The notes beneath the pieces were generated by a model that worked only from the letters and a program-made list of their open reading frames with translations, ran no database searches and was not told the origin of the DNA. From assembly GCA_016930915.1 (NCBI GenBank), contig JAFGFU010000013.1:124001-188000 (forward strand): a stretch of DNA of 64,000 nucleotides, given 5' to 3'. Numbering within the stretch: position 1 is the stretch's first letter; every line of letters starts with the position of its first letter. Below are positions 8,673 through 17,257 of this stretch, in pieces. The DNA comes from Campylobacterales bacterium (lineage in GTDB: Bacteria; Campylobacterota; Campylobacteria; Campylobacterales; Sulfurospirillaceae). The translations under genes were made by a program, and so were the position numbers.

Positions 8673-9332
8673 ATGAAAATATTTGTCCTTGAATCTGATA
8701 AAACCCTACAAGATAGCATAGACACCTGCCTCAACAACTGCCGTTTAAAAATCACCATTCGCAAAGCCTACAATAAACAAGAACTGTTTGATGAATCATC
8801 TCATTTAGAAGAGTATGCTTTGTTTGTACTCAATCTCAAAAATCCAGCCGACCCTCGAGTGATGGATTTTATTCGAGAGAACGGAGGGTATGCCCCTATT
8901 TTACTGCTATTGGAGCCCATGGGAGAGCCTTTAATGCTTAAAACTCTTTATTATCTTGGCTATAACGATGTGATTATTAAACCTTTTTATGTTGAAGAGA
9001 TGGTTTTTCGTATCTATAAACTCTGTGAAATTTGGAATAATGACGTCTTCTTTTTACGCAATGGTATGTATTTTGATTGCAAGCAAGGAATGTTTATTAC
9101 CAAAGATGAACCTATACTCCTTGGTCGGAAAGAGTCCTTACTGCTTAAATGCCTCTTCTTAAAATCGCCTCATGTGGTAACGTGGAATGAGATTATTTCC
9201 TTTGTCTACCATAATGAAATCATCACACAAGAGCGTATTCGAGCGCTTGTCAAACAACTTCGTAGCAAACTTCCACTCGATTGTATTAAAACCGTCAATG
9301 GAAAAGGATATCAAATTCTTACAACACTTTAA
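8673..9332 (+). CDS. Atypical OmpR-like response regulator lacking the phosphoacceptor Asp
   Basis: 219 residues: a degenerate receiver domain (1-120) and a C-terminal winged helix (about 130-218, ending KTVNGKGYQIL, the OmpR-type wing). The site that is LLDL in normal receivers reads VLNLKNP, so the phosphoacceptor is Asn54. One acidic residue (Asp9) and the Lys of IIKPF remain. Phosphorylation is therefore unlikely, and no partner kinase is adjacent. Related Asp-less regulators (for example HP1043/CosR in Campylobacterota) are known to act without phosphorylation. It probably controls the neighbouring reductase genes. Confidence 0.85.
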   Translation: MKIFVLESDKTLQDSIDTCLNNCRLKITIRKAYNKQELFDESSHLEEYALFVLNLKNPADPRVMDFIRENGGYAPILLLLEPMGEPLMLKTLYYLGYNDVIIKPFYVEEMVFRIYKLCEIWNNDVFFLRNGMYFDCKQGMFITKDEPILLGRKESLLLKCLFLKSPHVVTWNEIISFVYHNEIITQERIRALVKQLRSKLPLDCIKTVNGKGYQILTTL

Positions 9333-9400
9333 ATACTTTTCTAAAATTTAGCTAAAAAAGTCTCTTTTTAAATCGTTTTTTCAATAAGCGTTCAAAAAAA

Positions 9401-9417
9401 ATCTTACATTAAACATC
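9401..9417 (+). promoter_or_regulatory. 17-bp element shared by both flavoprotein reductase promoters, copy 2
   Basis: ATCTTACATTAAACATC lies 77 bp before ATG 9478 and 12 bp before TATAAT (9430-9435). It is the counterpart of 4426-4442, with 15 of 17 bases the same and an identical distance to the -10. Confidence 0.65.
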
Positions 9418-9477
9418 TTAATTAATTAGTATAATTCAGCTAGAAATAATAATACCACTTTAAAAAAAGGAGTTACA

Positions 9478-11037
9478 ATGAGTCAAGAGACCATGTCAAG
9501 ACGTGATGCTCTCAAATTAGGTGCACTAGGAGCAGCTGGTGCCATGCTTAGCGCAAGCCAAGCAATGGCAGCAGCACCCACAGAAAAAGATGTTAAATTT
9601 GATGAAGAATACGATGTTGTCGTAATCGGTACAGGTTTTTCAGGTCTAGCAGCTGCGGCTAAAGCGGCTGAGAGAGGCTATAAAGTTCTTATTTTAGAAA
9701 AAATGGGACGTGTTGGTGGAAATTCTGTTATTAACGGTGGCGGTATGGCCGTTCCTATGAACAAATACCAAAAGAAACATGGTATTGAGGATTCGGGTGA
9801 AAAATTTATTGCCGATTGTTTAAAAGCGGGTTTGGGTATTAACCATGTTGAAATGCTTCAAACCATTGTTAAACGCTCTAACGATGCTCTTGAGTTTGCG
9901 CTTAAATGCGGTGCAAAATTTCAAGATGTTAAACCTGCATGGTTTGGTGGTCACTCCGCACCTCGTACCTTAGTCACTGAAAACATGAGTGGTTCAGGCA
10001 TTATTCAACCTATGGCAGCGTTTGTTGAAAAATTACCAGGGTGCAAGATTCTTACACGTGCTAAAATGGATGACTTTGTCATGAGTAATGATGGTACCGC
10101 TGTTTTAGGTGTCACTGCACGTATTAACTACCGCTTCGATAAAAATTTACTCAATGACGATATTGAAAATAAAAGCGGCGAGAAAAAAGTATACCGTGCG
10201 AAAAAAGGTGTTATTCTAGCCAGCGGTGGTTTTGCGATGGATAAAGTTTTTAGAAAAATGCAAGACCCTAGAATTGCAGAAGATCAAGATGCAACCAACC
10301 ACGATGGCGCAACTGCAGGTGCAATGCTTAAAGCCTTCCAAATTGGTGCAATGCCTGTGCATATTGACTGGATTCAACAAGGACCATGGGCAAGCCCAGA
10401 TGAGAGAGGTTTTGGTGTAGCCCCACTTCTAACCCAACAAGGTCTTTTTGTTCACGGAATCGCTGTAGATGTGAGAAACGGTAAACGTTTTATGAACGAA
10501 ATGGCCGATCGTAAAACAAGAGCGGACGCTGAGTATGTCATTTTAAGAGAAGCGCCAAAAGCATATCCCGTTGTTATTGGTACCTACAATACTTTTGGAC
10601 CACAAATCTATCCTCAAGTCGACAAAGGCTTAGCAACAGGCGTTATGAAAAAATTTGATACGCTTGATGCTTTAGCAGCGAACTACAAAATCCCAACTGA
10701 TGCACTGAAAGAGAGTGTTAAAAAATACAATGAAACAGCTCTTGCAGGAAAGGAGGATGAATTTAAAAAACAAACCCTTAAAGATTTAAAGGCTGCCCCT
10801 ATTGATATGAAAGGGCCTTTTTACGCGATTCGTTTGATGCCAAAACCTCACCATACAATGGGTGGTTTAAAAATTGATACCAGTGCACGTGTTATTTCTG
10901 CTAATACCAACAAACCAATTCCTGGTCTGTTTGCAGCAGGCGAAGTGACTGGAGGGACACATGGTGCAAGCCGTTTAGGTACGGTTGCTGTTACGGATTG
11001 TTTAACCTTTGGCTTAATTGCAGGAGAGACCATCTAA
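9478..11037 (+). CDS. Second periplasmic Tat-exported flavoprotein reductase (FccA family paralogue)
   Basis: 519 residues, collinear and very similar to the product of 4505-6070, with the same Tat signal (SRRDALKLG), FAD motif (GTGFSGLAAAAKAAERG), WIQQGPWAS segment, HHTMGG and GGTHGASRLG. Differences are scattered and include the final segment (GTVAVTDC instead of GSCAIADC). No cytochromes follow, so it presumably draws electrons from the tetrahaem pair of the first copy. It has its own promoter (TATAAT 9430-9435), an AAGGAG ribosome site and its own downstream regulator gene, which suggests duplication of a flavoprotein-regulator module. The substrate is unknown. Confidence 0.88.
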   Translation: MSQETMSRRDALKLGALGAAGAMLSASQAMAAAPTEKDVKFDEEYDVVVIGTGFSGLAAAAKAAERGYKVLILEKMGRVGGNSVINGGGMAVPMNKYQKKHGIEDSGEKFIADCLKAGLGINHVEMLQTIVKRSNDALEFALKCGAKFQDVKPAWFGGHSAPRTLVTENMSGSGIIQPMAAFVEKLPGCKILTRAKMDDFVMSNDGTAVLGVTARINYRFDKNLLNDDIENKSGEKKVYRAKKGVILASGGFAMDKVFRKMQDPRIAEDQDATNHDGATAGAMLKAFQIGAMPVHIDWIQQGPWASPDERGFGVAPLLTQQGLFVHGIAVDVRNGKRFMNEMADRKTRADAEYVILREAPKAYPVVIGTYNTFGPQIYPQVDKGLATGVMKKFDTLDALAANYKIPTDALKESVKKYNETALAGKEDEFKKQTLKDLKAAPIDMKGPFYAIRLMPKPHHTMGGLKIDTSARVISANTNKPIPGLFAAGEVTGGTHGASRLGTVAVTDCLTFGLIAGETI

Positions 11038-11069
11038 AACCTCACTGTTTTTTGTTTTTTACTTCAAAA

Positions 11070-11093
11070 GGAAGCTTTACATGTAAAGCTTCC
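11070..11093. terminator. Perfect 24-bp palindrome after the second flavoprotein gene
   Basis: GGAAGC/GCTTCC arms extend the central TTTACATGTAAA (11076-11087) into a 12-bp perfect stem, 32 bp after the stop. There is no strong T tract on either side immediately after it, so it may block or slow transcription rather than be a textbook terminator. Confidence 0.55.
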
Positions 11094-11126
11094 GCCACCA
11101 TTTTTTTAAGCCATTTTGATCATATT

Positions 11127-11162
11127 ATAAGAAATTTCTTAATTTTTAAATATAAGAAATTT
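11127..11162 (+). promoter_or_regulatory. Direct repeat upstream of the second Asp-less regulator
   Basis: ATAAGAAATTT occurs at 11127-11137 and 11152-11162. The first copy extends into the palindrome AAGAAATTTCTT. The repeats lie 85-120 bp before ATG 11247, a position suited to autoregulation. The region is very AT-rich, so chance is possible. Confidence 0.4.
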
Positions 11163-11246
11163 TTATCAAATTAAAAAATAAGCTATTTTTAGTTAAAATC
11201 TATAACCATACTTATTACATAAGATACAATAGAGTGGGGATTTGTT

Positions 11247-11909
11247 ATGAAAATCATACTTCTTGAACCAGATAAAGACTTAGCCAATAGACTAGATACT
11301 TATATTAATGGTTTGCGCTTAAAAATGAACGTAAAGAAGTTAACCAGCGAGACAGAACTCTTGCAAGAAAAAGCATTAAACACCTACTCGCTTTTTGTAC
11401 TAAATTTACAAGACCCGCTAAATCCAAATATATTAAAATTTATTAGAAATACTGGTGGCATTGCCCCTGTATTGCTTATTTTAGAAAAAAACCCTCATCC
11501 TTCTTTATTTAAGCCCCTTTATTATCTAGGCTACGACTGTGTTATTGTGAAAGATTTTTTACCTGAAGAGATTACATTTAGTATTTATAAACTATGTGAT
11601 ATTTGGAATGACAATAATTTTTTTATTGCTAAAGATGTCTATTTCGATGTCCAAAATGCAAAATTTGTCTACCACGACCATGACATTTTACTCGGTAAAA
11701 AAGAGACTCTGTTGCTGAAACACCTCTTTTTAAAATCACCACATATTGTCTCTTTTAATGAAATTGCTTCGTATGTTTATCATGATGAAATTGTGAGTGA
11801 AGAGAGAATGCGCTCTTTAGTAAGACAATTGCGCTCGAAAATCCCCTTTAATTTAATTGAAACCGTTAAAGGAGAAGGGTATAAAATCATCACTCATCCT
11901 GTTGCATAA
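11247..11909 (+). CDS. Second atypical OmpR-like regulator lacking the phosphoacceptor Asp
   Basis: 220 residues, a clear paralogue of 8673-9332: same N-terminus (LEPDKDL), same Asn in place of the phosphoacceptor Asp (VLNLQDP, Asn53), same spacing and the same OmpR-type winged helix ending TVKGEGYKI. The usual Lys of the receiver is also displaced (CVIVKDF). It follows the second flavoprotein gene as the first regulator follows the first reductase locus. A GTGGGG sequence lies 10 bp before ATG. There is no kinase nearby. Confidence 0.85.
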   Translation: MKIILLEPDKDLANRLDTYINGLRLKMNVKKLTSETELLQEKALNTYSLFVLNLQDPLNPNILKFIRNTGGIAPVLLILEKNPHPSLFKPLYYLGYDCVIVKDFLPEEITFSIYKLCDIWNDNNFFIAKDVYFDVQNAKFVYHDHDILLGKKETLLLKHLFLKSPHIVSFNEIASYVYHDEIVSEERMRSLVRQLRSKIPFNLIETVKGEGYKIITHPVA

Positions 11910-11932
11910 GATTTACATGTAAAGATTTTTAT

Positions 11933-12139
11933 CTACTTTTGACATAGCGCATCAAACCATTTTTCATTCTCTGCTGAGCGGTTTTCTTTAGACTTTAAAA
12001 GCGATTCTTTGATGGCAAGAAGATCACTCACTTCCAAAAATGAAATCACTGAAAATGAAGAAATGGGCGCATTTGGATCAGATTCTATGAGCCTTTCGAT
12101 TTCTTCTATAAGCCCCTGTTTATCGATGTTTTCGTGCAT
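11933..12139 (-). CDS. Small acidic protein of unknown function
   Basis: 68 residues starting MHENIDKQ, with an AAAGG ribosome site 9 bp before the chosen ATG. A start 15 codons earlier is possible but has no such site. It is mostly helical and charged (LIEEIERLIESDP, LLAIKESLLKSKE), with no membrane segment or Cys motif. It is convergent with the regulator upstream and divergent from the DsbC-like gene. I do not recognise the family. Small proteins of this kind occur in Campylobacterota, but nothing here shows a function. Confidence 0.55.
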   Translation of the reverse strand: MHENIDKQGLIEEIERLIESDPNAPISSFSVISFLEVSDLLAIKESLLKSKENRSAENEKWFDALCQK

Positions 12140-12234
12140 TAAAAACCTTTGGATTAACAATGTATTATTTTTTTTATTGTACAATACCTCTCATTTCATG
12201 CAGATTAGATTCTGCAAAATCATAAGGAAAATGA

Positions 12235-12954
12235 ATGAAAAAACAGATTTTATGGTTTGTTGCCCTGCTTTCTAGCACACTTTTTGCAGCAACAGACGCA
12301 CAAATTGTTGAACATTTCAAATCAACAATTCAAGTTCCCAATATCACAATCGAAGTGGTTTCTCGTAAAAAAGCGGATGGTATTGAGGGAATGGATTTTG
12401 TAACCCTAAACCTAAGTGATGGTACACGTTCTCAAAAATTGAGTATTTTTACCAAAGACGATCTCATCTTCCCTGATGTTATTAGCATTAAGCATGGTGG
12501 AAGCATTAAAGAGATGATGGAAATGGCTGAGCTTCAAAAAAATCTTTCTGCTCTTTACAAAAAAGAGGAAAAGAAAAATGTTGTTGCTTTAGGGAATGAC
12601 CCTAAAAAAGAGACTTTAGTTGTCTTTACTGACCCTGAGTGTCCTTACTGTAGACAAGAGTTAATGCAAATTGAACAACGTCTTACTACCAACAATATCA
12701 AGCTTATCTTTACACCGGTACATGCACGCAGCTCCTTAGAAAAATCCGTACTTATTTACAATGAGAGTGCTAAGGTTAAAAGCGATGCGGAAAAAATTAC
12801 CATTTTGAAAAAATACTTTGATGAAGCGGTCAGTTATGAGCAAAAAATCAGTGATCAAGAAGTGGGACGCATTGAAGCACTGAAACAAAAATATTTTGGC
12901 GCTGGCATTAAAGGCGTTCCGTTTATGGTACGTGAAAAAGAGCTTTTAAAATAA
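12235..12954 (+). CDS. Periplasmic thiol-disulfide interchange protein, DsbC/DsbG-like
   Basis: 239 residues with a signal peptide (QILWFVALLSSTLFAA), an N-terminal part that would be the dimerisation region, and a thioredoxin fold from about residue 125. The active site is CPYC (136-139) in FTDPECPYC and the cis-proline is in KGVPFMV near the C-terminus. It probably isomerises or reduces disulfides in the periplasm, which could serve cytochrome c maturation for the nearby multihaem proteins (inference). It is followed by a clear terminator hairpin. Confidence 0.85.
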   Translation: MKKQILWFVALLSSTLFAATDAQIVEHFKSTIQVPNITIEVVSRKKADGIEGMDFVTLNLSDGTRSQKLSIFTKDDLIFPDVISIKHGGSIKEMMEMAELQKNLSALYKKEEKKNVVALGNDPKKETLVVFTDPECPYCRQELMQIEQRLTTNNIKLIFTPVHARSSLEKSVLIYNESAKVKSDAEKITILKKYFDEAVSYEQKISDQEVGRIEALKQKYFGAGIKGVPFMVREKELLK

Positions 12955-12967
12955 ATATTCCCCTATA

Positions 12968-12989
12968 AGACGCTCTTTTAAGAGCGTCT
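12968..12989 (+). terminator. Terminator hairpin after the DsbC-like gene
   Basis: AGACGCTCTT / AAGAGCGTCT form a 10-bp perfect stem 13 bp after the stop, followed by a modest T-containing stretch. Confidence 0.7.
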
Positions 12990-13048
12990 ATACTCCATTT
13001 TAAGCAAACCTATGTAAAATAGTAAACTTTCATTCTAAAGAGGTTAGT

Positions 13049-14191
13049 ATGCTTAATATCATGCTTATAGCTGTTATTATCTTTTTACTGATTGCCTTGG
13101 TTCTGCTTTTTTTACGTCTTCAAAAACTCCAAAGAAACAACCTTGAAGAAGAGCATGAACGCTCTACGGAAGAGGAGATTTTTTTTGCTATTTCACTGCC
13201 CATTGCCTTCAAAAAAGAGCATCAATGGTATTACAATAAAGCCTTTAAAATTGCCTTTGCAGAACTCTTAAAACCTACCTTTGAAGCCCTTGAGACTTTA
13301 CCTCGCAATGGTAGCACTCTTTTAGAATTAATGTATGACAATAACATCCAAAAAGCAACGCTCATCCATAGCTCCAATTTTTTTAATCGACATAACACAG
13401 AAGTGTTCATGTATGCCCTAAATGATGTGGAAACGTTGCATAAACGAAAAACGCTTCTGCTGAAACAAAAAGAGCAGTGTGAACTTGCCCTTGAAAGCTG
13501 TGATGAAGCCCTTTGGGATTGGGATACTAAAAGCGATACCCTCTTTTACTCAACCAAATGGAAAAAAATCATGGGGTATGATGCGAACGATGAGGAACCA
13601 CATACACTCAATGCATGGCTTAATATGGTCGATGCCAAAGATATGGCACGTGTCAATGAAGCATTACGAAAGCACCTAGATGGAAATAGCCACTTTTTTT
13701 GCATTGAACATCGTCTTCGTAACAGTGAACCTGTACGCTGGACTATGGTTCGAGGTAAAGCGATTGTTGGCGCACAAAATCAAGCTATTCGTATGATTGG
13801 TACCGTTCGTGATATTACGAAAGAAAAATTAAAAGAGATGAAAGAGAACACCAAACAGCTACGCTTTAGTGCTTTTGTAGAGAATGTACCTTTTCTTGGA
13901 TTTATTAAAAATACGCAAGGACATTATATTTACGCCAATGCCTCTTTTCAAAAATTTGTTGGCTTTAAGTCATGGCATCATCGTAATGATACGCTACTTT
14001 TTGATCCTCCCACAGCTGAAAAGCTAACAGAAATAGAACGTTTATGCCGTTATGAAGGACTTTGTACTCATCAAATCGAACTACCTAATTTTGAGGGTGT
14101 ACCTATTCCTTTTGAGCTTCATACGTTCATCATAAACGAGGCAAATGAAAAACTTTTGTGTGGGCTTTATATTAACAAATCATTCAAATAA
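13049..14191 (+). CDS. Membrane-anchored PAS-domain protein without output domain
   Basis: 380 residues: one N-terminal membrane helix (about 3-23), a cytoplasmic linker, then two PAS modules at about 145-265 (WDWDTKSDTLFYSTKWKKI, PAC-like MIGTVRDITKEK) and 275-375 (NVPFLGFIKNTQGHYIYANASF). No kinase, GGDEF, EAL or methyl-accepting module follows, so it is a sensor without a visible effector. The OmpR-type pair begins 40 bp downstream on the same strand, so it may feed that system (inference). Confidence 0.75.
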   Translation: MLNIMLIAVIIFLLIALVLLFLRLQKLQRNNLEEEHERSTEEEIFFAISLPIAFKKEHQWYYNKAFKIAFAELLKPTFEALETLPRNGSTLLELMYDNNIQKATLIHSSNFFNRHNTEVFMYALNDVETLHKRKTLLLKQKEQCELALESCDEALWDWDTKSDTLFYSTKWKKIMGYDANDEEPHTLNAWLNMVDAKDMARVNEALRKHLDGNSHFFCIEHRLRNSEPVRWTMVRGKAIVGAQNQAIRMIGTVRDITKEKLKEMKENTKQLRFSAFVENVPFLGFIKNTQGHYIYANASFQKFVGFKSWHHRNDTLLFDPPTAEKLTEIERLCRYEGLCTHQIELPNFEGVPIPFELHTFIINEANEKLLCGLYINKSFK

Positions 14192-14231
14192 ACAGCGTAT
14201 CATTTTACGATAGTACAACAAAGGATACACC

Positions 14232-14909
14232 ATGCAACCCAATCTTTTAATGATTGAAGATGATACGGAACTTGCAGAAATTTTATCGAACTTTTTAAAA
14301 CGTTATAACATCAATGTCACAAACTACGAAGACCCTTATCTTGGCATCAGTGCCTTAAATCTTAAAAAATATGACCTTCTTATCCTTGATCTCTCCTTAC
14401 CTGGAATGGACGGGCTTGAAATTTGCAAAGAGATTCGAACTAAAAGCGATATTCCCATTATTATCTCCTCAGCACGCAGTGATTTGGAAGATAAAATTAT
14501 TGGATTAGAGCTAGGTGCGGATGATTATCTGCCAAAGCCTTACGAGCCTAAAGAGCTTTATGCTCGCATTATGAGTGTACTTAGACGTTATAAGAAAAGC
14601 AACAATCCCAATGAAGAAACACCTATGGCCTTAAACCTAAAAGAGGAGAGTCATACCATCTTTTTTCAAGGCACACCCCTTACGCTTACTCCAGCAGAGT
14701 TCGATGTCCTCGCCCATCTTATTAAAAAAAATAATTGCGTCGTCTCACGGGCTGAACTCTTAGGGAGTGCTCTAAGCCTGAATGAAGAGAATGAGAGCCG
14801 AAGTTTAGATGTGCTGATTAGTCGTATTCGAACTAAATTAGGAGAAAGCTCTAAAGAGCCAAAACTAATTCACTCCATACGAGGCATTGGGTATAGGTTA
14901 CAAGCATGA
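14232..14909 (+). CDS. OmpR-family response regulator (ArsR-like two-component type)
   Basis: 225 residues. The receiver has the acidic pair (IEDD), phosphoacceptor Asp in LILDLSLPGMDG, and Lys in LPKPYEP. The C-terminal OmpR/PhoB winged helix ends HSIRGIGYRL. It overlaps the kinase gene by ATGA. It closely resembles the regulator at 47708-48379, so the window carries two related pairs. Its position directly before the aryl polyene cluster makes control of that cluster possible but unproven. Confidence 0.92.
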   Translation: MQPNLLMIEDDTELAEILSNFLKRYNINVTNYEDPYLGISALNLKKYDLLILDLSLPGMDGLEICKEIRTKSDIPIIISSARSDLEDKIIGLELGADDYLPKPYEPKELYARIMSVLRRYKKSNNPNEETPMALNLKEESHTIFFQGTPLTLTPAEFDVLAHLIKKNNCVVSRAELLGSALSLNEENESRSLDVLISRIRTKLGESSKEPKLIHSIRGIGYRLQA

Positions 14910-16144
14910 AATGGTATCACTCGATTATTGCACGTATTTCGCTCATTTTTGCGCTTGCCCTTTTGGGTATTGGCGCTATCTTCTTTTCGCTTTTTATGCA
15001 TGAGAGGGAAACTACCCTAAGAAGCATGCATGACTACGCCCATGTTGCCATACGCTCTGCCATAGAGCCTCAAACACGCCAACTTGACCTTGCTAAGCTT
15101 GAAGAGTTGGGATTTAAAATTGTCGAGGACAAAGCGCTTATCCGCTCTATTCTTGAGCTTCCACAGCCTCCTAGAGCTCTTCCAATGCGTCATATGGAAG
15201 AGAGAATGCGCTTTCGAATGGACGTGGTGCCTTATGGTATGCATATGTTTGCCATTTTACATAAAAAAGAGACACCTGCAATGGTGATTCAACTTCCTTA
15301 CGAAAAAGAGCTTTTTCCACGACTGCTCTTTCCTCTGCTCACCTTTGCTTTTGTGATTTTTCTCTACATTGGTATTTTACGCAGTATTCTGCCTTTAAAA
15401 AAGTTACGTGAAGAGATTAAACACTTTGCCAATGGTCATTATGACATTACATGTAAAAGCAGTAAAAAAGATGAAATTGCCGCTCTTGCCAATGAATTTG
15501 ATGCCGCCGTTTCTAAAATAAAATCACTCAGAGATTCCAGACAGCTCTTTTTACGCAACATCATGCACGAGTTAAAAACGCCTATCACCAAAGGAAAACT
15601 TGCCTCTGAAATGATAGAAGATGCCACCTATGCCAAGATTTTGCAAAATGTTTTCAAACGACAAGAAGCACTTTTGGAAGAGTTTTCACGCATTGAAAAG
15701 CTCAGTGCCGATGAGTTAAAACTCGACATCAAGAGTTATCACATTGAAGATGTGGTGGAGTTTGCTTTGGATATTTTAGACGATAAAAAAGAGCACATTA
15801 CATGTAAACTTATTCCCACTGAAATGTGCGTTGATTTTGAGCTTTTTGGTGTTGCCTTAAAAAACCTGCTGGATAATGGCATAAACTACGCCAGTGACGG
15901 CAAGGTTTATCTTGAAAACGACCAAAACACCATTACCATTTCCAATCATGCCCCTGCACTAGAATTCTCGCTTGAGCGATACGCTGAGCCTTACTTTTTA
16001 GAAGGGAAGAAGCAAAAAAGCTCCCGAGGTTTGGGCTTTGGTCTTTTTATTACATGGCACGTCATTCGTTTGCATGGAATGAAATTAGAATACACCCACG
16101 AAAAAGACATCAACCATTTTCGCATCGTGCTTAAGAACGCTTAA
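14906..16144 (+). CDS. Sensor histidine kinase (ArsS-like)
   Basis: 412 residues: membrane helices at about 7-27 and 135-160 enclosing a periplasmic domain of about 105 residues rich in His, Met and Arg (PMRHMEERMRFRMD, YGMHMF). A HAMP-like segment, the H-box MHELKTPITKGKL and a HATPase domain (N-box LKNLLDNGINYA, G-box GLGFGLF) follow. The H-box phrasing is that of the Campylobacterota ArsS/RacS group. It partners the upstream regulator. Its 3' end overlaps the convergent methyltransferase gene by 14 bp. Two palindrome cores (15447, 15798) are read as TCK. Confidence 0.9.
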   Translation: MKWYHSIIARISLIFALALLGIGAIFFSLFMHERETTLRSMHDYAHVAIRSAIEPQTRQLDLAKLEELGFKIVEDKALIRSILELPQPPRALPMRHMEERMRFRMDVVPYGMHMFAILHKKETPAMVIQLPYEKELFPRLLFPLLTFAFVIFLYIGILRSILPLKKLREEIKHFANGHYDITCKSSKKDEIAALANEFDAAVSKIKSLRDSRQLFLRNIMHELKTPITKGKLASEMIEDATYAKILQNVFKRQEALLEEFSRIEKLSADELKLDIKSYHIEDVVEFALDILDDKKEHITCKLIPTEMCVDFELFGVALKNLLDNGINYASDGKVYLENDQNTITISNHAPALEFSLERYAEPYFLEGKKQKSSRGLGFGLFITWHVIRLHGMKLEYTHEKDINHFRIVLKNA

Positions 16145-17201
16145 GATACAGAAGGCTTTGGCATAGCCCTAAATGGTCATCAATCGCTTCTATCGTAAGC
16201 CCTGCACGTTCAATTAAAGCAATGAAATCTTTAGAGTGGTACATTTTACTGTATCCATTTGCCATAGCGGTAAAATAAGGCGAAGTATTAATAATACAAT
16301 AAGCCGAAGTTTCAAAACGCTGTCTGTCCCAAAACGGTTCCATAATGCAAAGCCGTGTATGCTCATCCATAGCCTCTTTGACTTTGCTTAAAATCCCCAC
16401 AATCATCTCTTCACTAAAACAGTCCAAAAACTGACTCATCCAGATAATATCAAAGCCTTTGGGAAAGTGGTGTTCTGGGGAGAGAACATTGGCAGGAAGC
16501 AGAGATATGCGCTTCTCTAAACCCTCGTTTTGAATGTTCACTTTTGCCAATGCAAGCTGTTCAGGCAAATCCATAATGCTGACATGTAAGGCTTCATCAC
16601 TCTTGGCTAAAAGCATCGAAAACTTACCCGTATTGCCTCCCACATCCAAAATGCGTTTGGGTTTGAGGGCAAGGAGTTTTTGCACCGCTTCAGCAAAAGC
16701 ACTATCGGAGTAGAAGTGATCAAAGTTAAACCAACTCTGTTGTGCCTCCTCTGGTAAAGAACTCAGGGCTGGATAGATGCTTTCCCATGAACCAAACACT
16801 TTTAAGCCCTCAGGTTTACCACTCACAATCGCTTTATCCAGCCAAAAAAGCCCTTGATAATTCACATGATGGTTGTAATTCATATTGGCAATGGTCATGG
16901 GGTCATTGAGTAAAAAGTAGCCTGTTTTGGTGATGAAATAGCGTTCATTTTCCTGCTTCACGATGTCTGCACTGAGTGATGTCTCTAACAGTGTGATGAG
17001 TCCATAACGGCTCAATCCTGTCTCTTCTACCAGTGCTTCAAGGCGCATTCCCTCTTTATGCTCATAAAGTGCCTTTAAAACCCCCAAATCCCTCATGGAG
17101 CGGGCGGTTTGAAAAATAATGGGTGCAAAAGCGATGCGCTGGGCGTTATACTGTGCTTCTAAAGCGGAGCAGGTATCATTCTCTTCAAAAAAACGGTTCA
17201 T
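16131..17201 (-). CDS. SAM-dependent O-methyltransferase of the aryl polyene cluster
   Basis: 356 residues: an N-terminal winged-helix dimerisation region (ALVEETGLSRYGLITLLE) and a class I methyltransferase fold with SAM motif LDVGGNTGKFSMLLA and motif DIIWMSQFLDCF. Methyltransferases of this layout are common in aryl polyene and flexirubin clusters, where they methylate the aryl head. It is divergent from the biosynthetic operon, with a shared 56-bp spacer. It converges on the kinase gene at its 3' end. Confidence 0.82.
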   Translation of the reverse strand: MNRFFEENDTCSALEAQYNAQRIAFAPIIFQTARSMRDLGVLKALYEHKEGMRLEALVEETGLSRYGLITLLETSLSADIVKQENERYFITKTGYFLLNDPMTIANMNYNHHVNYQGLFWLDKAIVSGKPEGLKVFGSWESIYPALSSLPEEAQQSWFNFDHFYSDSAFAEAVQKLLALKPKRILDVGGNTGKFSMLLAKSDEALHVSIMDLPEQLALAKVNIQNEGLEKRISLLPANVLSPEHHFPKGFDIIWMSQFLDCFSEEMIVGILSKVKEAMDEHTRLCIMEPFWDRQRFETSAYCIINTSPYFTAMANGYSKMYHSKDFIALIERAGLTIEAIDDHLGLCQSLLYLKRS

Positions 17202-17204
17202 TTT

Positions 17205-17233
17205 TTGCCTTTATTTAGCTATCTTTTTATAAT
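17205..17233 (+). promoter_or_regulatory. Sigma-70-like promoter of the aryl polyene operon
   Basis: TTGCCT (17205-17210), a 17-bp spacer and TATAAT (17228-17233) lie 25 bp before the GTG start at 17258. The same spacer must hold the promoter of the divergent methyltransferase gene. Confidence 0.65.
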
Positions 17234-17257
17234 ATACCATCTTATGTTGAAACTAAC

